NCBI GenBank assembly: GCA_051453625.1
Contig: JBOZIK010000001.1
Coordinates: 111,357,113-111,421,112 of the forward strand
Length of the DNA stretch: 64,000 nt
Direction: 5' to 3'
Source of the DNA: Welwitschia mirabilis
Taxonomy: Eukaryota; Gnetophyta; Gnetopsida; Welwitschiales
In this document: piece by piece, positions 12,573-23,699 of the stretch
Layout: every line of letters starts with the position of its first letter
Numbering within the stretch: the stretch's first letter is position 1
Notes under the pieces: generated by a model
The model's input: only the letters and a program-made list of their open reading frames with translations
Told to the model about the DNA's origin: nothing
The model's database searches: none
Program-made: the position numbers and the translations under genes

Positions 12573-13655
12573 TGACCCCAATATGGAGAAGACTCAGTTT
12601 TCTAGGAAAGAAAAATCCTTGTTTTGAACATCAATGAAGATGCATGTAGTGAAATTGAGAAGAAGCTCAAATACAGTCTAATTAGCAAATTTATTTCATC
12701 CGATCCTGGATCAAGGTTGGATCAGATCCATGAATGGGTTACTACAAAATGGATAAGAGTTAGTATAGTTGATGTTATTGCAATGCTAGAAGGGCTGGTA
12801 TTATTTCAACTAGATAATGAACAAGATTAGGATGAAATAATAATAAGAGGATCATGGTTTTTTCACTATTCTAGGCCTTGCCCTAGCCAAATGGATGTTG
12901 AGGGCATAAACAAACTTGAATCTATTTAAGAAACTTCTGATTTAAATCCACATCCACAAGTTCCCTCTAGAGTTTTGTGATGAAGATCTATTAAGAAGAA
13001 TAACAGCTCAGTTTGGAGAACTGATCAAACTTGATAGAATTACCATTAAACAAACAAGAGTAGTGTTGACTAGATTCTATGTTTGGATGAGCCTCGAGGA
13101 TACTAAGAAGATCTAATATGTAAAGTTTAGATCTAAATGAAATATTTATGATCTTAACATCACATACGAGAACCTTTTAATTCCTTGCACAGTTTGTGAA
13201 AAATCAGGATACTTCTCTGGAATATGTACTCCTCCTAAAAAAAAATGCTCACATTATGAAAGATCTGGTCATCTACGCAAAGAATGTATAAAAAGACTAA
13301 TTAATAATAAAGAAAAGTTAAAGGAAATCTGCACTTTTTATAAGAAAACTGGTTATAATTAGAATATATGCCAACATAAGCAAAGAAAAGAATAAACTAA
13401 AAAAAGTACTACTAGTTTATCTCAGGAAAGTAAGAAAAAGGAAGTATCGGAACATGAGCATAACCCATTTCAACCTCTCATGGATGAGAATAATACTCAA
13501 CAACCTCTAAATGATGATGAATTCAATGAAGTGAAAACCCAAATGAAGGGAAGACCCAGCAATAGAACCCTCTAAGAATAAGAAACAACATAGAACCTTA
13601 CAAATAGCTCCTAAGCCACTATCAAAGATACCTTAAGGAAAGGACAAGCACCTAG
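12573..13655 (+). pseudogene. LINE ORF1 (DUF4283-like, CCHC zinc knuckle)
   Basis: An ATG at about 12,583 starts MEKTQFSRK, but the frame soon breaks. From 12,624 an open stretch carries ISKFISSDPG, IHEWVTTKW and VDVIAMLEGLVLFQL, matching the DUF4283 pattern (LVGKF...WVxxxW...DVxAMxxGxFLFxF), followed after a stop by GSWFF (family GPWFF). At about 13,180-13,300 comes CTVCEKSGYFSGIC then CSHYERSGHLRKEC: a pair of zinc-knuckle-like motifs. In living elements ORF1 protein binds the element RNA. At least three in-frame stops show it is dead. Confidence 0.75.
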
Positions 13656-13661
13656 AAAGGG

Positions 13662-14370
13662 TTGAAAACACCCCCAATGAATTGCCTCACATGGAATTAT
13701 AGGGGATTAGAGTCCTCTTATAAGAAAAAGACCATACAAAATCTAATTAGTCAATATAATATTGATTTAGTTTTCTTACAGGAAATGAAAATAAAAAATG
13801 ACATGGAAAAAATGAATCTAAGATGGCAATGGACATCTTTCACTATTGCAGCCTAAGGCAACTTTGGTGGTATTCTAATTTCTAAAAGAGGTAGATCTAG
13901 TTCACAATAGTAAGAACCACATCATAATTCTTCTTAAGAATGAAGAATGGACTCTTACAAATATTTATAGTCTACAGCACAATAAAAACGAGGCTTCTAT
14001 ATTGGAAGCAGCTCAGAGGACTGTAGTAGATAAATCTAAATGGCTTATATTGGGTGACTTCAACTAATGTCTTCACTACTAGGAAAAATCAAGGGGTGAT
14101 AACTGGATTTTAGACATGCCTTAATACTAAAAGATTTTTTAACAAGATACTCCCTCATAGATGTCCCCATTGCTAGGTGCAAATACGGTCAAATAGAAGA
14201 GTAAGTACAGATTTAATAATGTTTAAGATTGATAAAGTTTTGGCTAAGGAGAATCTAGCTAAACTCCTATTTGAAGCCTATGATCTAAATAGAATTTCCT
14301 TGGATCACCATCCTAACAAGCTCAGAATGGACATAATCTTACCCCCAAAAAATCCATTTTGTATAGAATA
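13662..14370 (+). pseudogene. LINE endonuclease (exonuclease-endonuclease-phosphatase fold)
   Basis: It opens with MNCLTWNYRGL, the standard start of plant L1 ORF2 endonucleases (family MNxLSWNCRGL), followed by DLVFLQEMK (family LQETK, a catalytic Glu present). At about 14,045 comes LILGDFN followed by a stop where the family continues (GDFNx). At 14,177-14,371 an open stretch ends with ISLDHHPNKL, matching the C-terminal SDHxP motif. The enzyme nicks the target DNA to prime reverse transcription. Stops occur at 13,853, around 14,065 and elsewhere. Confidence 0.8.
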
Positions 14371-14939
14371 GTATTAGATTAACTAGACAAAAACTAGAGT
14401 ACTATAAGAAAAAATATAGACCCAGTATGATGGAACCCAATATATAACGTTTTTTGTACAGAGGAATTAATACCTTAAAGGCTCACATAAGAGATTAAAG
14501 AAGGAGAGATAAAGAGAGGTTTGAATCAAAAGCTGAACTTGAGGAGAAACTCAAAAATATCCAAATCGAGTAGGAGAAGGGAGGTAACTAGGACAATCTT
14601 CCAGTAAGAGAATATCAATGCCTAATGGATCTCCAAGAAATAAATGCTAATGAAGAATATTATTGGAGAGAATGCTCAAGGATGAAGTAGCTAAAGAAGG
14701 GTGATAAGCATACTAGACTCTTTTTGTAGCAGGTCAACCAGCACAGATCTAGTAATAGAATCAGAATACTTTCTATAGGAGATCAAATCACAGAAAATGA
14801 AGAGGATATAGCTAAGGAATTATAGACCTATCTTAAGAAAATCTATAAATGAAATGATATTTCCCTTAGTTTACTCCTAGAAAATGAAAAAGTCTCGAAT
14901 AAAGATAATTATATGTTGACTAAATCCTTGAATAAAGAA

Positions 14940-15960
14940 GAGATTTATCTGCTGTCAGATCTATAAAGAATAATCAAGCTCCTAGCCCTAATAGTTTACT
15001 AGTTGAACTTTTTAAATCCCACTTCTCCATCCTAGGGGATAACATCCATGATGTAATGTAAGAAGTCTTCTACAATAGATGGATTCCTAGGGAGATGAAC
15101 AAAACTAAAGTGAAACTCATATCCAAAAAAAGGGATGCTATCAAACTAGAGGATTTTAGGACTCTAAGTATTTGTAATGTCATTAATAGAATTTTTGTGA
15201 AAATCATGGTTGGCCAAATCACCCCCTTAGTTTCCAATGTAATTTTAGATAACCAAGCCAGCTTCATTTGCTCTAGCTATATCCAAGACCAAATAATCTT
15301 AACTCTTAAGATCATTTACTCTACTAAAAAAAACAAATTTCCTCTCCTTATTGCTAAGCTAGATATTGCTAAAGCTTACAATTCTGTTAGTTGGTAAGCT
15401 TTATGATGTATTCTTAGAAAAATAGGATTCTCTCAAGATATTATTAATTTTTGGCTAGACATGTAGGCTTCTGCTGAATTTATTATAAAAGTCAGTAATC
15501 ATAAATCAAATTTCTTCTTATTAGGAAGAGGTTTGAGATAAGGGAATCCCCTATCTCCATACCTTTTTTTGTAAGTGATAAATGCATTACAGGTTTTTCT
15601 TAAGAAGAAATGAAGTTATAGGAATCAGAATTCGAGGCTAAACCTTTCTCAACAATCACTATATAGATGACATTATCACTATAATCAGGGATTCATGTCA
15701 GGAATTAAAAGCAATAAAAAATGCCATGAACATCTTTGTAGAGGCAACAAGGATTCACACTAATTAGAACAAATCAAGAATACAAACCTTAGGTAGAAAA
15801 TGTATCAGAGGGGAGAAAATGTATCAGAGGGGAGAAAATGTATCAGAGGGGATGAAATCACCTGAATCCTAAGTACAGAGTTAGGAGATCTACAGGATAT
15901 TTACCTAGGTATCCCTCTTCAAAATTGACATAAGATAAATACTTTGAATTACATATTAGA
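14940..15960 (+). pseudogene. LINE reverse transcriptase
   Basis: The longest open piece (15,095-15,397, 100 codons) reads through LEDFRTLSICNVINRIFVKI, DNQASFICSSYIQDQIIL and AKLDIAKAYNSVSW. These match the FRPISLCNVxYKIxxK, NQxAFVxGRxIxDNIxL and KxDxxKAYDxVxW blocks of L1 RT. After a stop come GRGLR-stop-GNPLSP (15,525-15,555, family GRGLRQGDPLSP) and NHYIDDIITI (15,645-15,675, family xHLxFADDxxLF). The YIDD core retains both aspartates. Stops at 15,539-15,541 and 15,765-15,767 replace a Gln and a Trp respectively. Confidence 0.85.
15795..15851 (+). repeat. Three tandem copies of a 19-bp unit in the LINE
   Basis: AGAAAATGTATCAGAGGGG is repeated three times without change. The two extra copies add 38 bp, not a multiple of three, so they shift the RT frame. 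The exact identity of the copies suggests a recent slippage event in an old element, or an assembly error. Confidence 0.9.
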
Positions 15961-16310
15961 ATCCATACAAAAGCAATGTAGCTTTTGGCAAAATAACTTT
16001 GTCTCCTTAAAGGATAAAATCATTATCACAAACTCTTTCTTAATCTCTTCCTTTTGGTACATAGATTCCATTATAGACCCCAAGAAATATCATATAAAAA
16101 ATTTATAGGATCTTAAAGGATTTTATTTGGTCAGAAGAAAAGGATCACCACAGAATTCATCTCTATAAATGGAAGATTATTTTTCACTCAAAGTAATTAG
16201 GAGGTTGGGGGTCTCAAAAAGCCAAAGACTGTATCCTCATTTGAGCACATAAAATCCTAAAGAGAATACAAGAAGGAGGTTAACCCTAGTTTGATTTGAT
16301 TAATTATAAA

Positions 16311-16917
16311 NNNNNNNNNNNNNNNNNNNNNNNNNNNNNNNNNNNNNNNNNNNNNNNNNNNNNNNNNNNNNNNNNNNNNNNNNNNNNNNNNNNNNNNNNN
16401 NNNNNNNNNNNNNNNNNNNNNNNNNNNNNNNNNNNNNNNNNNNNNNNNNNNNNNNNNNNNNNNNNNNNNNNNNNNNNNNNNNNNNNNNNNNNNNNNNNNN
16501 NNNNNNNNNNNNNNNNNNNNNNNNNNNNNNNNNNNNNNNNNNNNNNNNNNNNNNNNNNNNNNNNNNNNNNNNNNNNNNNNNNNNNNNNNNNNNNNNNNNN
16601 NNNNNNNNNNNNNNNNNNNNNNNNNNNNNNNNNNNNNNNNNNNNNNNNNNNNNNNNNNNNNNNNNNNNNNNNNNNNNNNNNNNNNNNNNNNNNNNNNNNN
16701 NNNNNNNNNNNNNNNNNNNNNNNNNNNNNNNNNNNNNNNNNNNNNNNNNNNNNNNNNNNNNNNNNNNNNNNNNNNNNNNNNNNNNNNNNNNNNNNNNNNN
16801 NNNNNNNNNNNNNNNNNNNNNNNNNNNNNNNNNNNNNNNNNNNNNNNNNNNNNNNNNNNNNNNNNNNNNNNNNNNNNNNNNNNNNNNNNNNNNNNNNNNN
16901 NNNNNNNNNNNNNNNNN
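16311..16917. other. Assembly gap flanked by duplicated sequence
   Basis: About 51 bases ending at 16,310 reappear at 16,918-16,968 with two mismatches. The part of LINE ORF2 downstream of the RT is lost or misassembled here. Confidence 0.85.
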
Positions 16918-17089
16918 AAGAGAATACAAGAAGGAGGTTAACCGTATTTTGATTTGATTAATTATAAATGCAGAGATTGGATAATTTTTAATTAGGAGTC
17001 CTATCTAAGGAAGCATCTCAGTAAAGCTCACCAACAACTCATAAACTTGAACATTTATTAGAGTAATTTAACCAAGTAAATACTTATAA

Positions 17090-17450
17090 AGAAGTATGGA
17101 AAATAGGATGATTATAAAAAGTATTGGAGAGAACAGATTCCAGAAAAAATTAATGTTTTTTATTAGTTAAAAGACTATTAGAGAATTTTAACATAAGAAT
17201 AATTACTTAAAATGGAATTTTAAGTAGATCCTAATTGTACCATCTACCAGTCCAAGCTAGAAATAGTACAAAATCTTTTTCATTAATGCATTTGAAGCAA
17301 AGAATTAATTTCTATAATGATGAAGTACTACCAAACCTATAATGCCCTTGACATGCATTTTTTGGATGGGATCTACCTTATGTTTTGGTAGATTTGGCAG
17401 ATTAAAAATAATCTGATTTTTAATAATACCCCTTACCCTTTCCTATATAT
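17090..17450 (+). pseudogene. LINE ORF2 C-terminal (zf-RVT-like) end
   Basis: About 17,380-17,440 reads FW-stop-IWQIKNNLIFNNT, corresponding to the WxIWxxRNxxIF block that ends ORF2 in plant L1 elements. The residue lost to the stop is variable in the family. Upstream, ERTDSRKN-KVFY (about 17,130-17,160) resembles the start of the zf-RVT domain (PxKxxxFxW). The region beyond 17,450 is too decayed to follow. Confidence 0.6.
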
Positions 17451-17950
17451 ACAGCAAAATGGATTATTTACTTTCATTTCCAAGTCAAAATTGTGATGGA
17501 AGCCATTCCAACTATTGAGTCTTTTGATCCAGGCTTTTTCAAAGGATGCCCTACTCTTTAGGAAAAAATACAAGCAGTGGGATGGGGACCCTTTTAAATA
17601 AGCTAAGAGGAGACAAGGGGGCTAATATTGCCCCCTTTTACAAGTGATGAAGAGGAGGATGCATTACTTTCTGAAGAACTCCAATAGAAATCTCTGAAGA
17701 TTCCTCCTTTAGGATGTTGGAGATCCCTATAGAAGGCAAGTGGATTTTGTTTGGAATCATAGGGTAATGCAAAACTCTACACTTCTTTCCTAGTGGGGTT
17801 TTTAAATTGCATAGTAAACATATTAGTAAGAATATGCTACCACTTCTTGAGGACTAGATGCAAAACTCATGGACCGTTACTTTATTCAATCAAGGAATTG
17901 ATCCAAGCTTTTAGAAATTTATTTTACTTTCTTTAAAGCTCTTAACTTGG

Positions 17951-18050
17951 NNNNNNNNNNNNNNNNNNNNNNNNNNNNNNNNNNNNNNNNNNNNNNNNNN
18001 NNNNNNNNNNNNNNNNNNNNNNNNNNNNNNNNNNNNNNNNNNNNNNNNNN
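17951..18050. other. 100-N assembly gap flanked by an exact 53-bp duplicate
   Basis: 17,898-17,950 and 18,051-18,103 are identical, so this is probably an unmerged overlap. Confidence 0.9.
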
Positions 18051-18159
18051 TTGATCCAAGCTTTTAGAAATTTATTTTACTTTCTTTAAAGCTCTTAACT
18101 TGGGATGTCAAGTAAATCTGTCATTCTTTTTTATCTAAGTTATTAAACGGAAGTTTTTA

Positions 18160-19118
18160 TCAAAGCACTCAAGATTAATCCTAGCTCCTTGGAGAGTAGC
18201 ACAAGAATCTAGTGTAAGAGAAGTTCATCCTCCTCTAATTGTTATCATCCTTACCAAACTTTATTAGGAGAATCTCTATAAGAAAAATCTATTTTGATAG
18301 GAATCCTATTTTAAAGGAAAATGTTGTGTAAGACAGCCTTAGTAAGAGGGAGGTGCCTTCATCCCCAGCTCATTCAAGGGAGCCATCTTTACCCTCATCC
18401 CAATAGAAGACATCTGAGGAGTAACTTTTCAACATAATTCATGAGTTGACTCAAGCTTAACTATTACCCAATACTTAGGAGTAATGTAGGCATTCTCAAC
18501 CCTTCCTTACTCCAGCCTTGGGCCCTAGCTCTTCATAGAGCTTCACTTATGATTCTTATTTAGTCGAAATACAACCTCCACCTAAGGAAGATATTAATAT
18601 AAATGCAGTTAAATGGGAGGTCCTACTGGCAATCATTCAGGAGTTGAAAAGGTATCTCTTCATGACATTATGTCTCTCACACAGAGCTCTACCCTAGGTC
18701 ATAAAATCTAATATAGAAAAAAGCTCTTCATCTCTACCTAGACAAAAATCTAGCAGGTGCTGAAGAATTTAAGTAGGTAAATCAAGCATTTGAAATTTCT
18801 CTAATGATCTGGGTAGATTTCTCCTCGAACATAACCATAGTAGCATGTTTCCATTCTATAGAGGATTGTAATCCTCCTCCTTCATGTATATTCTCCTCTA
18901 AAACTGAGTTTTCTATAACTTTTGGTTTCAAGGGGCATTTTTGCCCCAATCTGTTAGTAGTTCTATGCTCTTTTTTATCCATCATCTGCATGTGTTTTGC
19001 AATACTAGATAGGCATATTCCCGTGACTACATCATTGAGAGGTGGTTTCACCTCCATTTTAGTCCATTGCTTAAATTCCTCTTTACCAGCTAGTAGACTA
19101 CTTTCCTTTTATGAATAA
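18160..19118. other. Coding-like stretch of unknown origin at the 3' part of the LINE insertion
   Basis: Plus-strand frames in 18,300-18,650 give Ser/Pro/Glu-rich text with regularly spaced stops (for example VPSSPAHSREPSLPSS), and 18,782-19,118 is open on both strands. Composition is less AT-rich than the surroundings. It could be the distal ORF2 or 3' UTR of the LINE, or another insertion. I do not recognise a family. Confidence 0.3.
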
Positions 19119-19839
19119 TTTAGTTATCCTGTTATTCCCATGCATTTTCACCCTTGATGTACATTTCCTAGTTTAATACACATACTTTTTTCAAAAGTAA
19201 AAAACTAATGAAAAGCACAAAATACTGAATAGATGTATGCAAGATTTTATAGTGGTTTGGGAATCCCCTACTTTACTCTCAATGATTAGCTTATCTCTAA
19301 GCTTGATCTAGATCTTTGTTAGTCTTTTAGGTATTGTAGGTTCACCTGTAACCTTTATAATTAGACTTTTACAAACTAAGTCTCAACCTTTCCAATAGAC
19401 TTTTGTAGGCTAAGTCTCAACCTTTTAATGGGCTTTTGTAGGCTAAGTCTCAACCTTTTACAATGTAAGAAAGTAATGAAATAATTCAAAGATGCATAGA
19501 TATCACTTGTTCTTCAATACAACAATTTTGATGAAGCTCTTCTCCTATAGATAAAATAACCAATGAAGCACTAGATCTGATCTTAAATGTACAGGTATAA
19601 CAAATGATGAAACTTCCTTAGTTAGAAGTACAAATGCCAAGATGCTATAACAAATGTCACAATGTTTAGTCCTTTAAGAAAGAGTCAAAAAGTATTTTTA
19701 GTCATCTCTCTCTTAGCTATTTATATTGGAAGGCTTTTAGGATTTATTACATTTGAAAATGCACTTTTAATAGCTATAAAGGACTAGAAAACCAATATCT
19801 AATGGATGCATAATGGATAGAAAATTTTAGTTCTGTTCT

Positions 19840-21185
19840 AGCTGGTCGACTCCTTAAAATTCTAGTCGACTCCACCTAGTGCCATGACCTACACAAGTCA
19901 CTCAAGTGAAGTTTTCAGTCACCCTAGTTTCTTATACTCCATGTTTGATTAACCCCTCAGGGTTTAGTCAACTCCCATCTAGTTGCTTGTAATTTTGTTT
20001 GGTCACCTACTAGTCCTGATAAAAGTTCATTCCAACTTTTTACATCAGGTCTAGTTAACCCATTTAGNNNNNNNNNNNNNNNNNNNNNNNNNNNNNNNNN
20101 NNNNNNNNNNNNNNNNNNNNNNNNNNNNNNNNNNNNNNNNNNNNNNNNNNNNNNNNNNNNNNNNNNNNNNNNNNNNNNNNNNNNNNNNNNNNNNNNNNNN
20201 NNNNNNNNNNNNNNNNNNNNNNNNNNNNNNNNNNNNNNNNNNNNNNNNNNNNNNNNNNNNNNNNNNNNNNNNNNNNNNNNNNNNNNNNNNNNNNNNNNNN
20301 NNNNNNNNNNNNNNNNNNNNNNNNNNNNNNNNNNNNNNNNNNNNNNNNNNNNNNNNNNNNNNNNNNNNNNNNNNNNNNNNNNNNNNNNNNNNNNNNNNNN
20401 NNNNNNNNNNNNNNNNNNNNNNNNNNNNNNNNNNNNNNNNNNNNNNNNNNNNNNNNNNNNNNNNNNNNNNNNNNNNNNNNNNNNNNNNNNNNNNNNNNNN
20501 NNNNNNNNNNNNNNNNNNNNNNNNNNNNNNNNNNNNNNNNNNNNNNNNNNNNNNNNNNNNNNNNNNNNNNNNNNNNNNNNNNNNNNNNNNNNNNNNNNNN
20601 NNNNNNNNNNNNNNNNNNNNNNNNNNNNNNNNNNNNNNNNNNNNNNNNNNNNNNNNNNNNNNNNNNNNNNNNNNNNNNNNNNNNNNNNNNNNNNNNNNNN
20701 NNNNNNNNNNNNNNNNNNNNNNNNNNNNNNNNNNNNNNNNNNNNNNNNNNNNNNNNNNNNNNNNNNNNNCCTGATAAAAGTTCATTCCAACTTTTTACAT
20801 CAGGTCTAGTTAACCCATTTAGGTGTCTGGTTGACCCCATAATGGTTGACTCAGAGATATCAGTTGCACAGTGCTTAGGTTCAGTCGACCCCTACAAAGG
20901 TTTGGTTAACCCCTTGATAAGCGGTTCAGGAGTACTATTCTTAGGTTTACAAATCCAGTCAACCTCATCATAGGTCTGATCGATCCCTTGACATTCAATT
21001 TAGGGATACTATTCTCATGTCCATAAATCCAGTTGACCCCTTGACATTTGGTTTAAGGATACTAGCTCTCAAGATCTAGGTTTGATTTATCTCTCATAAA
21101 TCTAGTCCACCTTTCTAAATTCAGTTTAATTCTGAGGGTATGCTCTAGGTGCGGTCAACCCCTTGAAAGTCTGGTCAATCCCTCA
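19840..21185. repeat. Dispersed GTCGAC-type motif cluster
   Basis: A short word of form GTYRACCCC or GTYGACTCC recurs many times at irregular spacing: GGTCGACTCC, AGTCGACTCC, AGTCAACTCC, AGTTAACCC, GGTTGACCCC, AGTCGACCCC, GGTTAACCCC, AGTCAACCTC, AGTTGACCCC, GGTCAACCCC and others. The variants differ from GTCGAC at the central CpG (CG, TG, CA or TA). A 702-N gap (20,068-20,769) flanked by an exact 53-bp duplicate interrupts it. Confidence 0.75.
20068..20769. other. Assembly gap flanked by an exact 53-bp duplicate
   Basis: 20,015-20,067 equals 20,770-20,822. The true distance across the gap is therefore uncertain and may be zero. Confidence 0.9.
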
Positions 21186-21345
21186 AGAGGATAAGTGCAC
21201 TTGACAAGTTTCTAGTAATCAGATTTTAATATTCATAACTTTAGCATCTAATTTACAAGTGGTTAACATTTTTTGCACAAGATACATAAGATTTGCTACA
21301 TAAAAAACATTAGTTTGACATCAATTGACAAAACATAATCTAACA

Positions 21346-21829
21346 GATGAAACTGATGAAGGTGGTGGAAGTAGTGGGGATTCCATTACCTTCCCAAGTA
21401 ACTGGGTGCATAATTTTTCATCACAATAATAATAATGCATTTATTAAATTACAAAATAAAATGAACCATCTCAATAATATATTTTTCATATTTAAATAAA
21501 GGAAAAATTACAACTTATTAAACAAGGAAAATAATAACCACTAACTTATCCACTAACATGATCACTACTTTAACCACTACCTTAGCCATAAAAGATCATG
21601 ATTAATTACTAGGAATTTACAATAAAGAATAATATTATATCTATTACAAATGAAAGGACTTAAAATAAAAAAAATGTAGGATAAATTTTTTACAATATAA
21701 CCATATTTCAATGATAGTAATAATAAGTACAATAACTAATTTAGCTTATGAACTATATATCAATAATAAAATTTATTTTAATTAAATTCTTGGGCTAAGT
21801 ATTTGAACCTTGAAAGTCTAGACATGACA
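21346..21829 (-). repeat. Left (3') LTR of the Tekay-like element, second part
   Basis: It continues the match to the right LTR from about 28,240 to 28,733: GGTGGAAGTAGTG, CACTGGGT-CATAAT, TTATCCACTAACATGA, AAAGATCATGATTAATTAC and others. It ends TAGACATGACA at 21,829, which on the minus strand is the TGTCATG start of the LTR. Confidence 0.85.
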
Positions 21830-21860
21830 TTACTTCATCCCTTAGGAGGTTTCGTCCTCG
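21830..21860 (-). other. Polypurine-type tract and conserved 3' leader of a Tekay-like element
   Basis: The minus strand reads GAGGACGAAACCTCC then TAAGGGATGAAG before the LTR start. Tekay/Del elements typically carry a GAGGACGAA block followed by an AAGGGGGGAAGA-type tract here. This is one of the few CpG-containing spots in the element. Confidence 0.75.
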
Positions 21861-23640
21861 AAACTTGATCTATAATACATCTATTTTATATTCTTGAATT
21901 TATCTTCCTTTAATGCCATATAAATTATTAAATAAGTTGGAATGTTATATAAAGGCTTACTAATCAAAGATATTAATCATCTTGATAACACTAATTATCT
22001 CTTATGTCTAGAATGATGAGGTATATAGAAATTCTCTTCTTCCTCTATCCTTCACTTTGACTTCATGACATATGCTCTATGAAGGTTGTAATATATATGT
22101 ATATCAACTTAAAAGTCTATCAAAAACTCTTTTGCTATACATGAACTTTTAATCTTCTCCATAGATGCATTATATTCAAAGGGATAAATCTACATATTAA
22201 GAATCAAAGATCCCATTCCAAATATAGTAGGAAAATAAGATCTTATAGATACAAAGGATGAATGTGAATAACTAGAAAGTTCTTTTCGATTGAAGTAAAG
22301 AATATCTAGCGAAACACATACCTTAGACAAATTTGACTATATTCTAACATGGAAGATATAAAGAAGAAAAAATTATTAATTAACAATTAATAATCATAAA
22401 AGCTTAGTACCAAAGAACATTAAAAACTAATTATGAATTCAAACCAAAGTCAATGATGATAAGATACCTTTGAGCACATTCTAATATAGATATAGATTAA
22501 CCAAAGGAAAAATTGAAAAATCTTTTTACTGATTAATATAAAATCCAGTATGAAAGCATGATTTTTAGGTAAAGATAAAGTATTATTAAAATGCTATATA
22601 ATTTATATTATACAACCCATGCTAAATATGATGCATATTAAAATAATATTATGAAATATGTTGTCAAGTTAGAATGAGTATGATGGATATATAAGAGAAT
22701 TAATTAAGATAAGAGTTAACACTAACAATATTGATATAATCATTTTATTGCAACACTAGACACCGTCTTGAAGTATAAGAGTTGAAATCATGTTGAAGAT
22801 TACCTACGTTATTGCCTTCTTTGAGATGGAATTCTCTAGTATGAGCTCTTTAAGGTTGTAATGTAAGTAGTGGCCATAGAAGTCTAGATTTTACAAATAA
22901 ATTTGAGAAGAAGTTCCTTAACAAATAAGACACCAAATAAAAATGCTAACTTTTGGAGTTGTTAGATGGTTCATGTTTTAAAGATAACATATAATCAAAT
23001 TTCAATAGAGTAGTCAACATCTTAGAGAAATTTGAGCTTGTACAGCTTTTTATTATCTAATAAATTATGGATGCGTCCTTCCTTACTTGTACTCCCATGA
23101 AAAGGAATGTTAGTAGCATAATAAGATAAGGCTTCTTTCTCAAAAGCATAAGCTTATCAACCTTTTAATAAATATAGATTTAACTATGTTATACGCTTAT
23201 GAAATGATGCATGAAGATTATACTTCTATTGAATGATGTTCTAATAAAAAGGATCTCTTTTACTTAGAGTTCAAACATTCTTGATATGAGTTAGACCCTT
23301 TTAAACAACTCTAAATGCTACTGTTTTACTAAGAAACTCATTTGGAACATCTAAAAGGAAGTGCCAAAAGAAATCTTTATTGATAATGATTATATTAGGT
23401 TTTTTTGGAAAACCTTAGAAAGATTATGTCCATGAATATTATAATAACAATTATAGATTTAGCACATCCATATGCTCATCGACTTATACTAATAATTTTG
23501 ACTTACCCTTAATAAAATCAAAGCTACTATACCAATGTAACTGAATGTAAAAATCTATGTGATTCTATCTTGTTATTCTAGCCATAGGAAAAATGCCATA
23601 ACCTATCAATAATATTAAGTGCAATAGATCCCTCCTCAAC
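21861..23640. other. Non-coding interior of the Tekay-like element
   Basis: Very AT-rich, with no gag-pol motif on either strand. A phrase resembling TTCTTTGAGATGG-ATTCTCTAGTATGAGCTCT-AAGGTTGTAATGTA (about 22,818-22,868) has a diverged relative at about 22,030-22,095, hinting at old internal repeats. Confidence 0.5.
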
Positions 23641-23699
23641 TTAGGACCTGAACGCATAAGACATTATAAGAAGTGGGTCCTTGGAGGTGTTGAGCATGT

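Larger units (their letters stand above)
12327..19200 (+). mobile_element. L1-type LINE, degraded, plus strand
   Basis: Parts appear in the order of a plant L1 element: ORF1 with DUF4283-like region and zinc knuckle (12,573-13,655), endonuclease (from 13,662), RT (about 14,940-15,960) and a C-terminal zf-RVT-like end (about 17,090-17,450). Candidate target duplications are AAAACTAATAGAAAG (12,312-12,326) and AAAACTAATGAAAAG (19,201-19,215), 13 of 15 identical. The latter is preceded by a short A-rich tail (TTCAAAAGTAA). The similarity extends weakly beyond 15 bp, so the exact ends are tentative. Two gaps (16,311-16,917 and 17,951-18,050) lie inside. Many stops replace conserved Gln and Trp. 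Confidence 0.8.
12163..21345. mobile_element. TG...CA element (solo LTR-like) inserted in the Tekay-like LTR and split by a LINE
   Basis: The block begins TGATAGGATCAAG (12,163) and ends ATCTAACA (21,345). The flanking 5-mers gatgg (12,158-12,162) and gatga (21,346-21,350) differ by one G/A, consistent with a target duplication. Removing it restores a continuous Tekay-like LTR. The GGGGGGATGAATAGG word after its start and the GTCGAC-rich interior occur in long LTRs of some plant retroelements (recalled, not searched). Without the LINE it would be about 2.3 kb including an unresolved 702-bp gap, so a solo LTR is the simplest reading. Its family is not established. Confidence 0.65.
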
